NCBI RefSeq assembly: GCF_001659705.1
Contig: NZ_CP015971.1
Coordinates: 1,612,001 to 1,676,000 of the forward strand
Reading direction: 5' to 3'
From: Arachidicoccus sp. BS20
GTDB lineage: Bacteria; Bacteroidota; Bacteroidia; Chitinophagales; Chitinophagaceae
DNA length: 64,000 bases
Of the stretch, positions 1 through 8,610 are shown piece by piece. Each line of letters starts with the position of its first letter. The stretch's first letter is position 1. The notes beneath the pieces were generated by a model. The model was given only the letters and a program-made list of their open reading frames with translations. It searched no databases and had not been told where the DNA came from. The position numbers and the translations under genes are program-made.

Positions 1-370
1 GAACTGTTCTGTTTTTTGCAACTGCATCTTTTAACAAAGATTCAATTTCTTTGTATGGCTTTACTTCTGTGATGCCCGCTTTAGCAGCTTTAACGTGCAA
101 AGCTTCCGTTGGTCCTGTCCAAACAATATCATCAATAGTTGCTTCGTTGCCGAAAAGTATTTCTTTGTCTTCATCAATGTCTATAACAAACGCAAGCGAC
201 GGTGCATCAATTCCCGTATAATACAAAAAAGAACTATCCTGTCGAAAGCGGTAAACATTGGCTTCGTAACTCATTCCTACTTCATCATTACCCAGTAAAA
301 GAATGATGCCTTTTTCAACTTTCGACTTTAATGTGGAACGTCTTTGCCTGTATATTTCTGTATTGAACAT
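1..370 (-). CDS. pepP: Xaa-Pro aminopeptidase (N-terminal part, cut by window edge)
   Basis: The start codon is at 370 and the gene runs off the left end, so only about 123 N-terminal residues are visible. They match the aminopeptidase P N-terminal domain: after RRSTLKSKV come the motif LLLGNDEVGMSYEANVYRFR and then RQDSSFLYYTGID, with an acidic IDIDEDKEILF stretch. The family (M24B) removes an N-terminal residue that precedes proline and needs two metal ions; the catalytic pita-bread domain lies outside the window. The gene follows the M1 peptidase by 16 bp on the same strand, so it is probably the last visible gene of the hydroxyproline operon, where an X-Pro/X-Hyp peptidase makes sense. 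No signal peptide is seen, so it is probably cytoplasmic. Confidence 0.85.
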   Translation of the reverse strand, partial: MFNTEIYRQRRSTLKSKVEKGIILLLGNDEVGMSYEANVYRFRQDSSFLYYTGIDAPSLAFVIDIDEDKEILFGNEATIDDIVWTGPTEALHVKAAKAGITEVKPYKEIESLLKDAVAKNRTV

Positions 371-386
371 CTGAATTTATTTTAAA

Positions 387-2132
387 TTATTCCTTGCTTT
401 CCTTAACCGAAATATAATACATATATTCAATATCTTTCGGATTAAACAATGCTGTTTGTTTTTCATTTAACGTAGTGTGTTTCCATGTCGTTGCAGGATA
501 AATTTTAATGCCTGTATCTTTGCTGTTCAATGCCAACGGAAGATTAAAGCCTGTAACACAATTCGTCCATCTGTAATACACTTCTTTTTTATCTGTGCTG
601 AAATAATATTCCAATTCGGGAATCTGCGTGGTTCGAAGATATTGGTCAAACACTTTACTGTAATCAAATCCTGCGTGTTTTGAAATGTAATGTTCTATTT
701 GCGCAGAAGTTACCGTTTGATGATAAAATGTTGATGCTAAACCATGCCATATTTTTCTGAACAAAGAATCATCATTAATGCTATGACGAATAGCATGCAA
801 CATATTGCTGCCTTTGTAATACATATCGCCGCTGCCTTCTTCATTCACGCCGTAGCGTGCAATAATCGGTCGGTCATTGACAATATTTTTTCTGATGCCG
901 AAATTGTAGGCATTGCCTGCATCTTTTCCCCACATATATTCTACGAATAAGGTTTCGGAATAATTGGTAAAACCTTCATGCACCCACATATCCGCCAAAT
1001 CTTTTGTGGTAATGCTGTTGCCGAACCATTCATGCCCGCTTTCATGCACAACAATAAAATCCCATTTCGAACCCCAACCCGTTCCCGACAAATCACGACC
1101 TCTGTAACCAAAGGCATAATGATTGCCGTAAGCCACCGCACTTTGATGTTCCATGCCTGTATGCTGAACATCTACCAGCTTATAACTGTCTTCATAAAAA
1201 GGATAAGGTCCATACCAATATTCCATGCTGTGCAACATATTATGCACTTGTTCGGGCAAATAATTTTTTGCTTTTTGCAGATTATAATCCAGCACCCAGT
1301 AATCCAAATCAAGATGACCTTTCAACCCATTGAAATCTTCGTGAAAATTGACATACTTTCCTATGTACGGAATAATGCAATAATTGCTGATTGGATTTAC
1401 CACCGCCCATTTTGTGGTGGCTGTCCCATCGCTGTTTTCTTTACGGAACTGCAATCTTCCATTGGCAACTGCGACCAAAGTATCGGGCGCAATCATCGTT
1501 AAGGAAGCACCTTTGTCCGGCTCATCGCTTTGATGGTCTTTGCAAGGATACCAAACAGATGCACCCAAACCCTGGCAGCAAACTGTCATCCAAGGGCGAC
1601 CGAGAGAATCTCTGGTAAATGTCCAACCGCCGTCCCAAGGCGGCAACTTTGCTGTTTGAGGATAACCATGAAAAAACACATCAACCTTGTTGATGCTTCC
1701 GGCTTTTTGATGCGGCGTTTTTACATGCCACGCATTGCCTTCTTTTGTAAAAGACAATTTTTCTTTTTCATTATAAACGATGCTGTCGATAAGCAACGGT
1801 TCTTGCAAATCTATCTGCATGGCAGGTTGCTTTTCACTCATAACTTTATACGTAATAAGGTTATCTCCTGCCGTATATTTTTTATCAAAGTCGGGCTTTA
1901 TGGTAATATCGTATCGCTGCACGTCCCACCATGCACGCTCAGGCGTAATGCTGCCGCGCAAAGTATCGGCGTGCGTAAAAACACGATGCTCATACGCTTC
2001 GCGTTGCTCTTGTAACATACGCGCTCTTCTTGCACGGACGCTGTCGGCATTCGGTTGAGTTGCCTGAGCAAATACAATCATTGGCAAACTTGCTGTTACA
2101 ACTGCTCCGATGAAAAAATGTAATAATTTCAT
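387..2132 (-). CDS. Secreted M1-family zinc metallopeptidase
   Basis: A 581-residue gluzincin aminopeptidase. The start at 2132 was chosen because it begins a clear signal peptide (MKLLHFFIGAVVTASLPMIV, then FAQ) and avoids overlap with the upstream gene; the longer open frame begins inside that gene. The zinc site is visible as HESGHEWFG (His about residue 363), with the third ligand in the following WVHEGFTNYSE segment. The substrate-binding exopeptidase motif appears as GMEHQ (about 326-330) rather than the usual GAMEN, with His replacing Asn. The protein is likely periplasmic or surface exposed. It sits 19 bp after the FAD oxidase gene and 16 bp before the Xaa-Pro aminopeptidase, which suggests a role in trimming peptides for the hydroxyproline pathway; that role is inferred. 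Confidence 0.88.
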   Translation of the reverse strand: MKLLHFFIGAVVTASLPMIVFAQATQPNADSVRARRARMLQEQREAYEHRVFTHADTLRGSITPERAWWDVQRYDITIKPDFDKKYTAGDNLITYKVMSEKQPAMQIDLQEPLLIDSIVYNEKEKLSFTKEGNAWHVKTPHQKAGSINKVDVFFHGYPQTAKLPPWDGGWTFTRDSLGRPWMTVCCQGLGASVWYPCKDHQSDEPDKGASLTMIAPDTLVAVANGRLQFRKENSDGTATTKWAVVNPISNYCIIPYIGKYVNFHEDFNGLKGHLDLDYWVLDYNLQKAKNYLPEQVHNMLHSMEYWYGPYPFYEDSYKLVDVQHTGMEHQSAVAYGNHYAFGYRGRDLSGTGWGSKWDFIVVHESGHEWFGNSITTKDLADMWVHEGFTNYSETLFVEYMWGKDAGNAYNFGIRKNIVNDRPIIARYGVNEEGSGDMYYKGSNMLHAIRHSINDDSLFRKIWHGLASTFYHQTVTSAQIEHYISKHAGFDYSKVFDQYLRTTQIPELEYYFSTDKKEVYYRWTNCVTGFNLPLALNSKDTGIKIYPATTWKHTTLNEKQTALFNPKDIEYMYYISVKESKE

Positions 2133-2151
2133 ATCAATTTTATTTTCAGAT

Positions 2152-3417
2152 TTATCTTTTCGCAAAGCGTTCCACATCAAACGCTGCAATATCAACACTC
2201 GTCTTTTTCCCTTCCAATAACTCCCAAACCAATAAGCCAGTAGCCGCGCCAAGACTGATGCCCAATTGCGCATGACCTGTTGCAACTACTAAATTTTCGT
2301 AAGAAGAAGTTTTACCGATATACGGCATTCCGTCGCCGGAAACGGGACGAAAACCAAACCATATTTTTTCTTTTACTTCATCGAATGACAAATTAATTTG
2401 AGGGAAGAAATCATGCACGGCTTTGATGATTCCTGTTACGCGGTTATATCTCGGCGGCGTGTCTGTTGAAGTGATTTCCATTGTTCCGCCAAAACGGATT
2501 TTATCGCTTTCCAACGGCGTAAATGCACAGCGCCCTTCCACCAAAATTCCGGGATGCAGTATTTTTAATTCTTGTTTATCAATTGGCAACGTAAACGAAT
2601 AACCTCGTCCGCCGACTAAAGGAATCGTTAATCCGAGCTTTGATGAAATATTGCCGCTCCACGCGCCTGCCGCCAATACAAAAGCATCCGCTGCATAAGC
2701 ATCATTATCGGTTAATACCGCGCGTATTCGCTTTTTATCTGTAACTATATCCGTTACTTCTGCATTGGATATTAATTGAACATTGCTCATTTGTCGCAGC
2801 GATGCAATCAAATTGTTCATCAGCTTGCCCGGACTTAGATGACTGTCGCATTTATAATTAATGGCGCCGATTGCATTGATGGGCGTATTCGGTTCTAATT
2901 GTTTCAATTCCTCCGCATCAATCAACTCCACATCAAGACCAAGTTTTTGCCCGAAAGCCACCACGTGCGCGCATTCTTCCTTGCTTTTTTCAGTCTGAAA
3001 AATTTCGAGCATTCCTTTGTGTTCATAAGCAAAATCAAATTCTTTTTGCCAAATGTTTTCATATTCATGCAAACTCAGCAAGCCAATATCGCGCAACGGA
3101 ACGCCATGCTTTTCTACATTTTTTTCCTTAGCGCTTTTGATAAATGACAAGCCCCAGTTCATCAGAGATTTATTTAATCTCGGTTGAATATAAAACGGGC
3201 TTGTGGAATTGAACATCCATTTGACACCTTGCTTTACAATACCCGGCGTTGCTAATTGTATGTAATGACTTGGACAAACAAAGCCCGCATTTCCGTAAGA
3301 ACAATTATCGGTAAAGTCATTCTTATCCAACACAGTTACATCCCAACCTGCTTTTGCCAGATAACGCGCAGAAGATAATCCGGATATACCGCCGCCTATG
3401 ATAACTACTTTAGACAT
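2152..3417 (-). CDS. FAD-dependent D-amino-acid oxidase, likely D-hydroxyproline dehydrogenase
   Basis: A 421-residue DadA-like flavoprotein. The N-terminus has the Rossmann motif KVVIIGGGISGLSSARYLAK, followed by the acidic strand VTVLDKND that binds the ribose, and the C-terminus has the second FAD contact region with GHAQLGISLGAATG. General DadA enzymes oxidise D-amino acids to 2-oxo acids. In hydroxyproline operons this family oxidises cis-4-hydroxy-D-proline to pyrroline-4-hydroxy-2-carboxylate, the step between the epimerase and deaminase encoded in the same cluster. No separate electron-transfer subunits of the LhpBEF type are nearby, so a single-subunit enzyme feeding the respiratory chain or oxygen is inferred. 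The substrate is assigned by context only. Confidence 0.85.
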   Translation of the reverse strand: MSKVVIIGGGISGLSSARYLAKAGWDVTVLDKNDFTDNCSYGNAGFVCPSHYIQLATPGIVKQGVKWMFNSTSPFYIQPRLNKSLMNWGLSFIKSAKEKNVEKHGVPLRDIGLLSLHEYENIWQKEFDFAYEHKGMLEIFQTEKSKEECAHVVAFGQKLGLDVELIDAEELKQLEPNTPINAIGAINYKCDSHLSPGKLMNNLIASLRQMSNVQLISNAEVTDIVTDKKRIRAVLTDNDAYAADAFVLAAGAWSGNISSKLGLTIPLVGGRGYSFTLPIDKQELKILHPGILVEGRCAFTPLESDKIRFGGTMEITSTDTPPRYNRVTGIIKAVHDFFPQINLSFDEVKEKIWFGFRPVSGDGMPYIGKTSSYENLVVATGHAQLGISLGAATGLLVWELLEGKKTSVDIAAFDVERFAKR

Positions 3418-3449
3418 TTTGAAATCAATAAAAATTTGTAACCCGTTTC

Positions 3450-3675
3450 AACCACATAGAAACATAGAAAATTGATTATAGAAATAAGAATTTGAATATT
3501 CAGTATTCAACCTTAATAAGTGTATCATAGTATTTTTATTCGTATATTTTGTATTTGCAGCTTCGCTGCGATTCTTTTTGTCGAATAGAACTGCGTTTCA
3601 TCTTCGATGAAAATCTATGTTTTGCTAATGTCTTCGTTCTGCTCATCTATATAAAAACTATGTTACTATATGGTT
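3450..3675. repeat. MITE-like dispersed repeat, copy 1
   Basis: The 284-bp gap between the arabinofuranosidase and oxidase genes holds a non-coding element bounded by imperfect terminal inverted repeats: it starts AACCACATAGAAACATAG and ends CTATGTTACTATATGGTT. Inside is a hairpin, TTTCATC-TTC-GATGAAA at about 3598-3613, followed by AATCTATG. A second copy with the same ends and hairpin lies at 21968-22135. Nothing in it looks coding. It may weaken co-transcription of the flanking genes. Confidence 0.65.
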
Positions 3676-3701
3676 CGTTATTATTATTTTTTTTGAGTAA
3701 T

Positions 3702-6062
3702 TTAATGAATGATTCTTGCACCGAAAACCCTTCCTGCCGTTGAATTATATTTTGCATCAATCGTAATGCTGATGCTTGTTTTTCCTGTTATAAGATTTTG
3801 TGGAATTGAATAAGTTTTATCGTAAAACGCATCCGCTTTCTCATCCTTTAAATTTTCTGTTGCGAGCAAAACGCCATTGACCAATATGTCGAAATGATGA
3901 TTTTTATCTGCACCGATATAAGTAATTACCAAACTGTCGGCAGCATTTCCATCCACTTTCATATCAAAAGAAAATTTCCCGCCGGCACGCACTTCTCTTC
4001 CATGTTTGCCGAATGCTTCGCTCACATAACTGTTTCCAGAAACGGTTAAATGATGGTCGCGTTCGGGCTGCATTTCCCCGATGCGAAAAACATCGACAGA
4101 ATGCGCTTCCAGATACTTTTCTTTTTCGAGTTGCGCTTTATAAGCAGCTTGTTTATTTGTCCAATCTTTATTTGTAAAATAATCCCAATAAACATTGTAA
4201 TAATTTTTATAGGAAGCATAAAAAGGTTGCAGATTCACATCGAAAGGCTTGCTTGCACCGGCAGTTTTAAAGAGTAAATTTTTTGTATCAACAGGCTTAA
4301 TCCAGTCTGCAGGCTGTTTATCATCCGTCAGCAAAACAGGAATTCCCATGACAGGGTCAGGCATTGTATCGCCGAGGTTTCCCGACAATAAAACAGGTCC
4401 GTAAAATATGGCAATGCGGTTCGGATTATCGGGCATTGCTTCGGTATATAATGTTCTTTGCAAATGGTACGTGATTTTATCGCCCGGCTTCCAGGTTCTG
4501 TCAATTTCCACAAAACCGTCTTTATCCAAAACCGTTGGAACTGATTTTCCGTTTATATCAATGGCGTAATCGTTTGACCATTTCGGCTTGCGCAGTTTGA
4601 GTATAAAATGTTGTTTCTTTTTGGCATTGATGGAAATTGAAATATCATTTCCTGAAAGAATGGACGAAGCAACTGTAACCTGTGTTTGCCGCTCGCGCCA
4701 AGTGAGCGTTGCAGGAATAAACATATTTACATACAAACTATTGCCGTCGCTTCCCTCATAAAAAATGCTTTCACCGTACTTGCTGTGATTTTCCATGCCT
4801 GTGCCTACGCAGCAGGTAAATGTATTAAACTCATCGCTGAATTGCTTTTCTCCGCCCGACCTTAACGGAACGAAATAACAGAACATTCCCGTTTCTGGAT
4901 TTTCCGTAGCAAGAATGTGGTTGATTAAAGTTCTTTCGTAAAAATCGCCCAATTCTGAAGTTGGATGCAAAGCAAATAATTGCCTCGTGAGTTTCAGCAT
5001 ATTGTAAGACGGACAAGTTTCTGTGTTGTCGTCGCTAAGACGGTCGGACAATTTATCTTCATCGCCGAAATATTCGTAATTGCCTTCGCCGCCGTTGGCA
5101 TAAATATGATGCTCTACAATCGTTCGCCACATGAAACCCGCAATAGCGCTGTCTTTTGGGGTGCCGCTCCAAATGTATTGTGTTGCAGCGCCGATACCTT
5201 TTGGGATATTGGTATTTGCGTGTTTGTTTTGCAAAGCATCGATATGATTTGATAATGGCTGCATTACAAAATCATCGTAAAACTTATTGGAAATGTCTAA
5301 ATATTTTTTGTTGCCTGTGATGGCATAAACATAAGCCAATACATCGTTCATGCCGCCGTATTCGCAACGCAGCATTTTTTGTAATTGTTCTTCATTGAGA
5401 TTTTTCAAAATATTTCCTGTCCAGTCTGCCATGCCTGTTACAACTTTCAACGCTTGCCGATTGCCGCAATACAAGTAAGCATCCACCAATCCTGCCATTA
5501 CTTTATGCACCGTGTACCAGGGCGACCAACCGCCGTTCAAATCAAAACCGCCCGTGTGAATATCGCCAATGGAAACTTTATAGAAAATGCTGTCTTCATT
5601 TGGAATTGCGCCCACATAACCGGTTTTTCTTGCAGCCTGACACTTTGCTAATTCTCCGACAATATATTCAACGCGATTCTTAAAAACTGTATCGCCTGTT
5701 GAAGCATACATCATGCTTGTTGCGGAAAGATAATGCCCAAGCGTATGTCCCGAAAGGCCTTCGCTTTCCCAGCCGCCGTATTCTTTTCCTTTGGTTGGCA
5801 AATGCGCATTTTTATAAAATCTGCTTAATAAACGGTTTGGGTCTAACTCCAACAAATACGCCGAATCTTTTTCCTGCGCGTTAAAGAACGGTGTTCCCGG
5901 CAAAAGACGGACGTCCGATAAATTAAAGCCGTACACATCAATCGGAACAACAGGCTTTACTTTGAATCTGTTTTCATTTTTTACAGGAATGTACGATTGC
6001 GCACATACTTGTAAAGAACAAAACGCCGCAAATAGAAATATTATTGAAAGATTTTTTTTCAT
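3702..6062 (-). CDS. Secreted GH127/GH146-type beta-L-arabinofuranosidase
   Basis: A 786-residue DUF1680-family glycosidase. The start at 6062 gives the signal peptide MKKNLSIIFLFAAFCSLQVC; the open frame extends 15 codons further without a reason to use them. The (alpha/alpha)6 domain begins with the LSGHTLGHYLSA region. The unusual cysteine nucleophile site of this family is present: E348 and C350 in NTETC, and C417-C418 in TFTCCVGTGMEN, which in characterised members bind zinc, with one cysteine as nucleophile. The likely acid/base is the Glu of GDE (about 335). Beta-sandwich and DUF6805-like domains follow to the C-terminus. Characterised members remove beta-L-arabinofuranose, including from hydroxyproline-linked oligosaccharides. 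It lies 90 bp downstream of the permease in a hydroxyproline-degradation cluster. Confidence 0.88.
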   Translation of the reverse strand: MKKNLSIIFLFAAFCSLQVCAQSYIPVKNENRFKVKPVVPIDVYGFNLSDVRLLPGTPFFNAQEKDSAYLLELDPNRLLSRFYKNAHLPTKGKEYGGWESEGLSGHTLGHYLSATSMMYASTGDTVFKNRVEYIVGELAKCQAARKTGYVGAIPNEDSIFYKVSIGDIHTGGFDLNGGWSPWYTVHKVMAGLVDAYLYCGNRQALKVVTGMADWTGNILKNLNEEQLQKMLRCEYGGMNDVLAYVYAITGNKKYLDISNKFYDDFVMQPLSNHIDALQNKHANTNIPKGIGAATQYIWSGTPKDSAIAGFMWRTIVEHHIYANGGEGNYEYFGDEDKLSDRLSDDNTETCPSYNMLKLTRQLFALHPTSELGDFYERTLINHILATENPETGMFCYFVPLRSGGEKQFSDEFNTFTCCVGTGMENHSKYGESIFYEGSDGNSLYVNMFIPATLTWRERQTQVTVASSILSGNDISISINAKKKQHFILKLRKPKWSNDYAIDINGKSVPTVLDKDGFVEIDRTWKPGDKITYHLQRTLYTEAMPDNPNRIAIFYGPVLLSGNLGDTMPDPVMGIPVLLTDDKQPADWIKPVDTKNLLFKTAGASKPFDVNLQPFYASYKNYYNVYWDYFTNKDWTNKQAAYKAQLEKEKYLEAHSVDVFRIGEMQPERDHHLTVSGNSYVSEAFGKHGREVRAGGKFSFDMKVDGNAADSLVITYIGADKNHHFDILVNGVLLATENLKDEKADAFYDKTYSIPQNLITGKTSISITIDAKYNSTAGRVFGARIIH

Positions 6063-6152
6063 CTGTTTACCTTTATTATTTTTTAATTGCCAGATGGAAT
6101 GAGCCAAGATAATCTTTGCTCTCAGGCATATGTCTTATGGCTCATTTCATAA

Positions 6153-7577
6153 TTAATTTGAATTTTCTGCATTCGCTAAAGACCGTTTTCCTTTTTTCTC
6201 TGCGAGGTAATACACAGGCAAACCGAGCAACACGATAATCAATCCAAACCATGTATATCTCGGTTTTGTAAACAACAATGCAATACAAATAACCGATGCA
6301 ACTACAATATAAATTGCAGGCAATACAGGATAACCAAATGCTTTGTATGGTCTTGGCAAATCCGGTTTATTTTTTCTTAAACGAAAAACACCAATAATGG
6401 TTAAGACATAAAAAATAAGCACTACAAAAATTACATAATCCAGCAAATCGCCATAGTGCCCGCTCAGGCATAAAACACAAGCCCAAATACATTGAATCCA
6501 CAAGCCGAAAGACGGAACACCCGCACGATTCAAATGACCTGCCCGTTGAAAAAACAAGCCGTCTTTTGCCATAGAATAATATACTCGTGCACCCGTCAAA
6601 ACCAATCCGTTCACACAACCGAAAGTCGAAATCATGATTAGCGCAGCCATGATGATTGTGCCGCTGTTTCCCCAAATTTTATCCATCGCAGCAACAGCTA
6701 TTCTATCGTTCGGTGCAAAAGCAATATCATGCAAAGGCAACACAGCGAGATAAACAAGGTTGACAGCAACATACAAAACCGTTACAATCAAAGTTCCTAA
6801 CAGCAAACTCAAGCCGATATTGCGTTCCGGCTTTTTTACTTCGCCTGCAATAAAAGCAATACTATGCCACGCATCGGAACTGAAAAGACTGCCGACCATT
6901 GCCGCAGCAAACGCGCCAATAAATGCCATGCTTGTATAACTTGAAAAGCCGTTACTGCTTAACTTTTGAAAATTAAAAGCATCGTGCCAATTGCTTATCC
7001 AGACAGTTTTATTTGCGCCCAGCCATATTCCTAAGACAATCAATCCTATCAAAGAAAGCAACTTTGCCAAAGTAAATATCGTCTGTATTGTTTTTCCGTA
7101 TTTAATACCCAAACTGTTGATTGCAGTCAATAGAATAACTATGACTATTGCTAATAATTGTCCTGCGGAAACATTGAAATTGCCGAAATGCAGCACCATA
7201 TTTTCCTCTTTAAAAACAGGAAGCAAATACGCCGTAAACTTGGAAAATGCCACAGCCACAGCAGCAATCGTTCCTGTTTGAATAACCATAAAAAAACTCC
7301 AGCCGTATAAGAAACCGATGCGCCTGTTGTACGCTTCGCGCAAGTACATATATTGTCCGCCTGCGGTTGGAAACATGCCGCTCAATTCGCCGTAACTCAA
7401 AGCACCGATAATGGTAATAATGCCCGTAACAATCCACAACAAAATGAGCCAGCCCGACGAACCGACATTCCGAATCATATCGGCGCTCACGATAAAAATA
7501 CCTGAACCAATCATGGCTCCGGCAACGACCATAACAGCGTCTAATAAAGACACGGAACGTTTAAAAGATGCAGACAT
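6153..7577 (-). CDS. APC-family amino-acid permease, probable hydroxyproline importer
   Basis: A 474-residue integral membrane protein with about twelve hydrophobic segments. The start at 7577 places MSASFKRSVSLLDAVMVV directly before the first helix; upstream in-frame codons lack that pattern. The first helix carries the APC signature GAMIGSGIFIVSADMIRNVG, and the ELSGMFPTAGGQYMYLREAY segment is typical of the amino acid/polyamine/organocation superfamily. These carriers usually work by proton symport or exchange. The gene is 22 bp downstream of the epimerase and 90 bp upstream of the arabinofuranosidase, so hydroxyproline or a small prolyl compound is the likely cargo; the substrate is inferred from neighbours only. 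Confidence 0.85.
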   Translation of the reverse strand: MSASFKRSVSLLDAVMVVAGAMIGSGIFIVSADMIRNVGSSGWLILLWIVTGIITIIGALSYGELSGMFPTAGGQYMYLREAYNRRIGFLYGWSFFMVIQTGTIAAVAVAFSKFTAYLLPVFKEENMVLHFGNFNVSAGQLLAIVIVILLTAINSLGIKYGKTIQTIFTLAKLLSLIGLIVLGIWLGANKTVWISNWHDAFNFQKLSSNGFSSYTSMAFIGAFAAAMVGSLFSSDAWHSIAFIAGEVKKPERNIGLSLLLGTLIVTVLYVAVNLVYLAVLPLHDIAFAPNDRIAVAAMDKIWGNSGTIIMAALIMISTFGCVNGLVLTGARVYYSMAKDGLFFQRAGHLNRAGVPSFGLWIQCIWACVLCLSGHYGDLLDYVIFVVLIFYVLTIIGVFRLRKNKPDLPRPYKAFGYPVLPAIYIVVASVICIALLFTKPRYTWFGLIIVLLGLPVYYLAEKKGKRSLANAENSN

Positions 7578-7599
7578 TTTATATATTGAATTTGAAAAA

Positions 7600-8601
7600 T
7601 TACAGCACCGAAAATCCCAAAGCAAACGGGTCGTCTTCCGTATCAATCGTTATCGTATTGTAACCGTAAATGCGCGCCCAGCCTTCAACGCCGGGACGCA
7701 CGGCAGGCTTGCCGCCAACCGTTGTTTCTTCTTCGATTGTACCGATAAACTTTGAACCGATAATGCTTTCGTGAATAAATTGTTCGCCTTTTTTCAATAA
7801 ACCTTTTGCATACCATTGTGCAATTCTCGCCGAAGTTCCCGTGCCGCAAGGGCTGCGGTCAATTGCTTTTTCGCCATAGAAAACTGCATTTCGCGCAGTA
7901 GAAGTTTTGTCCAAAACGGCGCCCGTCCACATAATGTGATGCACGCCGTTAATCGTACTATCTTCTGGATGAGCAAACTCGTATTTTTCGTTAATTAATT
8001 TACGCAATTCTCTTGCCCAGGAAATTAATTTCTCTACAGGATAATATTCCAATCCTTTGAAGTTTTTTTGTACATCAATGATGGCATAAAAATTTCCGCC
8101 GTAAGAAACATCAAACACTAATTCGCCGAGTTCAGGACAATTAACCGTCAATTCCGTTTTGTCCAAATAAGCGGGAACGTTTACCAGCTTTACGCTTTTT
8201 ACTTTTCCGTTTTCTTCTTTATAAGTTATCTCAACCAAACCTGCAGGGGCTTCCATTTTTACAATGCCTTTTTGCTTTGGCACAATCAATCCTTCTTCAA
8301 TACCAATTGTAATTGTACCGATAGTTCCATGCCCGCACATGGGAAGACAACCACTCGTTTCAATGAACAAAACGCCTACGTCATTTGCTTTATCGGCGGG
8401 TGGATACAAAATGCTCCCGCTCATCATATCGTGTCCGCGTGGTTCAAACATCAAACCCTGACGAATCCAATCGTAATGTTGCAAAAAATGCTGGCGTTTT
8501 TCGCTCATATCTTTTCCTTCCAACACAGGTCCGCCGCCTGCAACAAGCCTTACAGGATTTCCGCAGGTATGCGCATCTATACAAAAAAAAGTTTTCTTCA
8601 T
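7600..8601 (-). CDS. 4-hydroxyproline 2-epimerase (proline racemase family)
   Basis: A 333-residue enzyme of the proline racemase superfamily that interconverts trans-4-hydroxy-L-proline and cis-4-hydroxy-D-proline by a two-base, cofactor-free mechanism. Both catalytic cysteines are visible: C89 in PMCGHGTIG and C252 in DRSPCGTGTSARIAQW. Having both separates it from trans-3-hydroxyproline dehydratases, which have Thr at the second site. The N-terminus FFCIDAHTCGNPVRLV is typical. It is followed after 22 bp by the permease and preceded after 9 bp by the semialdehyde dehydrogenase, so it is the first catabolic step of this operon. Proline racemase activity cannot be excluded from sequence, but the neighbours favour hydroxyproline. 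Confidence 0.92.
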   Translation of the reverse strand: MKKTFFCIDAHTCGNPVRLVAGGGPVLEGKDMSEKRQHFLQHYDWIRQGLMFEPRGHDMMSGSILYPPADKANDVGVLFIETSGCLPMCGHGTIGTITIGIEEGLIVPKQKGIVKMEAPAGLVEITYKEENGKVKSVKLVNVPAYLDKTELTVNCPELGELVFDVSYGGNFYAIIDVQKNFKGLEYYPVEKLISWARELRKLINEKYEFAHPEDSTINGVHHIMWTGAVLDKTSTARNAVFYGEKAIDRSPCGTGTSARIAQWYAKGLLKKGEQFIHESIIGSKFIGTIEEETTVGGKPAVRPGVEGWARIYGYNTITIDTEDDPFALGFSVL

Positions 8602-8610
8602 TCTTAGCTC

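Noticed and set aside
978-1502. 174-codon plus-strand frame inside the M1 peptidase
   Set aside because: Antisense shadow of a gene with an intact HExxH zinc site.
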